A DNA stretch of 64,000 nt from Anabaena sp. 4-3 (lineage in GTDB: Bacteria > Cyanobacteriota > Cyanobacteriia > Cyanobacteriales > Nostocaceae), in NCBI RefSeq assembly GCF_001597745.1, contig NZ_LUHJ01000012.1, positions 1-64,000 on the forward strand, in the 5' to 3' direction. Position 1 is the first letter of the stretch. Each line of letters starts with the position of its first letter. The notes beneath the pieces were generated by a model, which worked only from the letters and a program-made list of their open reading frames with translations, ran no database searches and was not told the origin of the DNA. Made by a program: the position numbers and the translations under genes. Shown here piece after piece: positions 62,795-64,000 of this stretch.

Positions 62795-63155
62795 ACTTAC
62801 CCCTACTAAGATTTAACAGCTTTTATGTAAGCTATCAAACCAGAATCTTAGCAGGATTAAGAAGATGTTAAGTCTACAGTTCAGGAAAAATATTTAAACT
62901 CATTTCTTGCACCTCTACGTACAACCCCAGGTAAAGTAAAAAGATGCGCGATAAAGATACCTTACTTTTATAGGCTTTTGTCGATAAATCAAGGCTTTCA
63001 TTTTTTTACTGAGTAATAAAATTACATCAATTTTTATTGGTGCAAGATGTGAGTAAACGCAGATGCACGCAGATATAGCTTGCTTCTCTTACGATGGCGT
63101 AAGCCTACCCGTAGGGTACGCGGATGAATCTGCGAGAAATCTTAATTTTTCTACC
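62795..63155. other. intergenic, 361 bases
   Basis: Holds the phoD promoter region with its Pho box (62843-62872). At 63043-63135 it has the caagatgtg end of the MITE family and a REP-like box (gcgtaagcctacccgtagggtacgc) also seen at 28425-28465 and 37318-37358. No gene seen. Confidence 0.55.
62843..62872 (-). promoter_or_regulatory. Pho box (three 8-bp repeats)
   Basis: On the minus strand: CTTAACAT (62865-62872), 3 bases, CTTAATCC (62854-62861), 3 bases, TAAGATTC (62843-62850). The cyanobacterial SphR/PhoB box is three PyTTAAPyPyT/A repeats spaced by 3 bases; repeats 1 and 2 fit well and 3 is degenerate. Confidence 0.65.
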
Positions 63156-64000
63156 CTACTCTCTCCGATGAAGGCACGTTTTTAAACTTTGAGCTAAAAC
63201 CTGGACATGGGGTTCTAATACAAACGTATAATGATTTCCGGGAACATCAATAATATTGATTTCTTCAGCCGCCATTACAGAAAATAATTCTACCCAAACT
63301 AAAGTCGGATCGGGTGCCATGATATGTTTTTCTCTGGCTCGAAAAACGGTGACTTTCCCAGGATATGGCTGTCGCTGATAAGAATAGGTGGCTTTTAAAG
63401 TTCCGACTAATACATCTAAAATCCGACGATTATTTTGACGTTCCACGCCAGGAGGAAAGATTTTCGCTTTTCTGGCTTTATCAATAATGTAATTGATTTT
63501 TTCTTCTAAACTTAAATGTGCGATTTCTGCGGGCGTGACTAGATTATCTAGTCCAAACATTCCTCCGAATACTCTCGAAAGTACACCCACTAAATAAACA
63601 TCATCAATTGGTTTTTGTTTATCTAATAAAATGGGTACGTAAGAATCAAGTATTGCCAGCAAAGATACTTCTTGTCCTTGGCGTTTTAGCTGTTGTGCGA
63701 CCTCATAAGCAACCACTCCCCCAAATGACCAACCACCGAGTTGATAAGGGCCTTGAGGTTGAAATTCCCGGATGGTTTTGACATAGAGGCTAGCCATATC
63801 TTCGACTTTGGTTAAGGGTTCTTCTTCCCCATAAAAACCTTGCGCCTGTAAGCCATAAAACGGGTGTTCATTACCGAGGTAATGGGCTAATTTAAAATAG
63901 CATAAAACATGACCACCAGCAGGATGAATACAAAAGAAAGGCTGTTGATCGCCTTGTGGTTGAATTGGTACTAAAGGCGAGTTATGAATCAGATTATTAT
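63156..64000 (-). CDS. thioesterase end of an NRPS/PKS gene (partial)
   Basis: C-terminal part of a larger gene that enters from beyond 64000; the frame is open to the window edge (last readable codons give NNLIHNSPLVPIQPQG...). It is a type I thioesterase domain of about 280 residues: FFCIHPAGGHVLCYFKLA (oxyanion region), GGWSFGGVVAYEVA with the nucleophile Ser in GxSxG, LLAILDSYVP with the Asp, and GNHYTFVLEPH with the catalytic His. TE domains release or cyclise nonribosomal peptides or polyketides. The upstream modules are outside the window, so the product is unknown. An ATG at 63797 is internal to the frame, not a start. Confidence 0.9.
   Translation of the reverse strand, partial: NNLIHNSPLVPIQPQGDQQPFFCIHPAGGHVLCYFKLAHYLGNEHPFYGLQAQGFYGEEEPLTKVEDMASLYVKTIREFQPQGPYQLGGWSFGGVVAYEVAQQLKRQGQEVSLLAILDSYVPILLDKQKPIDDVYLVGVLSRVFGGMFGLDNLVTPAEIAHLSLEEKINYIIDKARKAKIFPPGVERQNNRRILDVLVGTLKATYSYQRQPYPGKVTVFRAREKHIMAPDPTLVWVELFSVMAAEEINIIDVPGNHYTFVLEPHVQVLAQSLKTCLHRRE

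Noticed and set aside
1-64000. tRNA, rRNA, tmRNA, RNase P or integrase/attachment sites
   Set aside because: I looked for T-loop GTTCGAATC-type strings and known RNA cores and saw none; a covariance-model search would be decisive.

Overview
This window looks like chromosomal DNA from a filamentous, probably heterocyst-forming cyanobacterium close to Nostoc/Anabaena. The reasons are the very frequent HIP1 octamer GCGATCGC, short tandem heptamer-type repeats between genes (TTTGAAT, GGGGATT/GGGGACT and GAGACAAGG types), and cyanobacterial genes such as Raf1, menG, csaB, DUF2499/DUF3593, a giant Ser/Thr-kinase/histidine-kinase hybrid, and speA next to ndk. I see no rRNA, tRNA, CRISPR array, transposase or prophage. 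Organism assignment is inference from these traits.

Layout. 0.2-6.7 kb: trpB2-like gene, exonuclease VII operon (xseA-xseB), a secreted EF-hand-like protein, a cupin and small unknowns. 6.8-12.4 kb: possible nuclease-like unknown, acetyl-CoA synthetase, a TPR protein and a NucS-like PD-(D/E)XK protein. 12.6-15.4 kb: hisA, DUF2499/DUF3593 membrane pair, csaB. 15.4-18.9 kb: an unusual three-gene group (see below). 18.9-24.5 kb: a 1876-residue hybrid kinase. 24.9-37.2 kb: pgeF, birA, M23 peptidase, ribE, DUF151, Fe-S aldo/keto reductase, Uma2, GT39, raf1, response regulator-GAF, menG. 37.4-47.8 kb: DUF445, coiled-coil membrane protein, amidase, a substrate-binding lipoprotein paired with a diguanylate cyclase, bile-acid-type symporter, TerC, ndk. 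48.0-58.7 kb: speA, sugar nucleotidyltransferase, scpA, baeRF protein, PEP-synthase-like protein, MgtC, EamA and a small gene near a CIRCE-like operator. 58.9-64 kb: CrtISO/RetSat-like oxidoreductase, a short Cys-rich ORF with its own promoter and terminator, phoD behind a Pho box, and the thioesterase end of an NRPS/PKS gene that runs off the window.

Most interesting region. At 15764-18826 three same-strand genes encode (1) a heme-oxygenase-like putative metal oxygenase, (2) a 66-residue peptide made almost entirely of four perfect tandem copies of HTWTENLDIS, and (3) a flavin-dependent halogenase-family enzyme with the halogenase signature WIWFIP and a candidate catalytic Lys. A strong hairpin with a T-run lies just after the peptide gene, as expected if the precursor is made in excess of its enzymes. 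A perfect TGTA-N8-TACA (NtcA-type) palindrome lies upstream. My inference is a multi-core ribosomally made, post-translationally modified peptide (RiPP) whose Trp/His repeats are oxidised and/or halogenated. I know of no described family with this combination.

Other signals: a CIRCE-like HrcA operator between an EamA transporter and an unknown 116-residue protein; three 11-bp-spaced Pho-box repeats before phoD; a 28-residue CxxCxxxC mini-protein; and families of dispersed palindromes and MITE-like elements.
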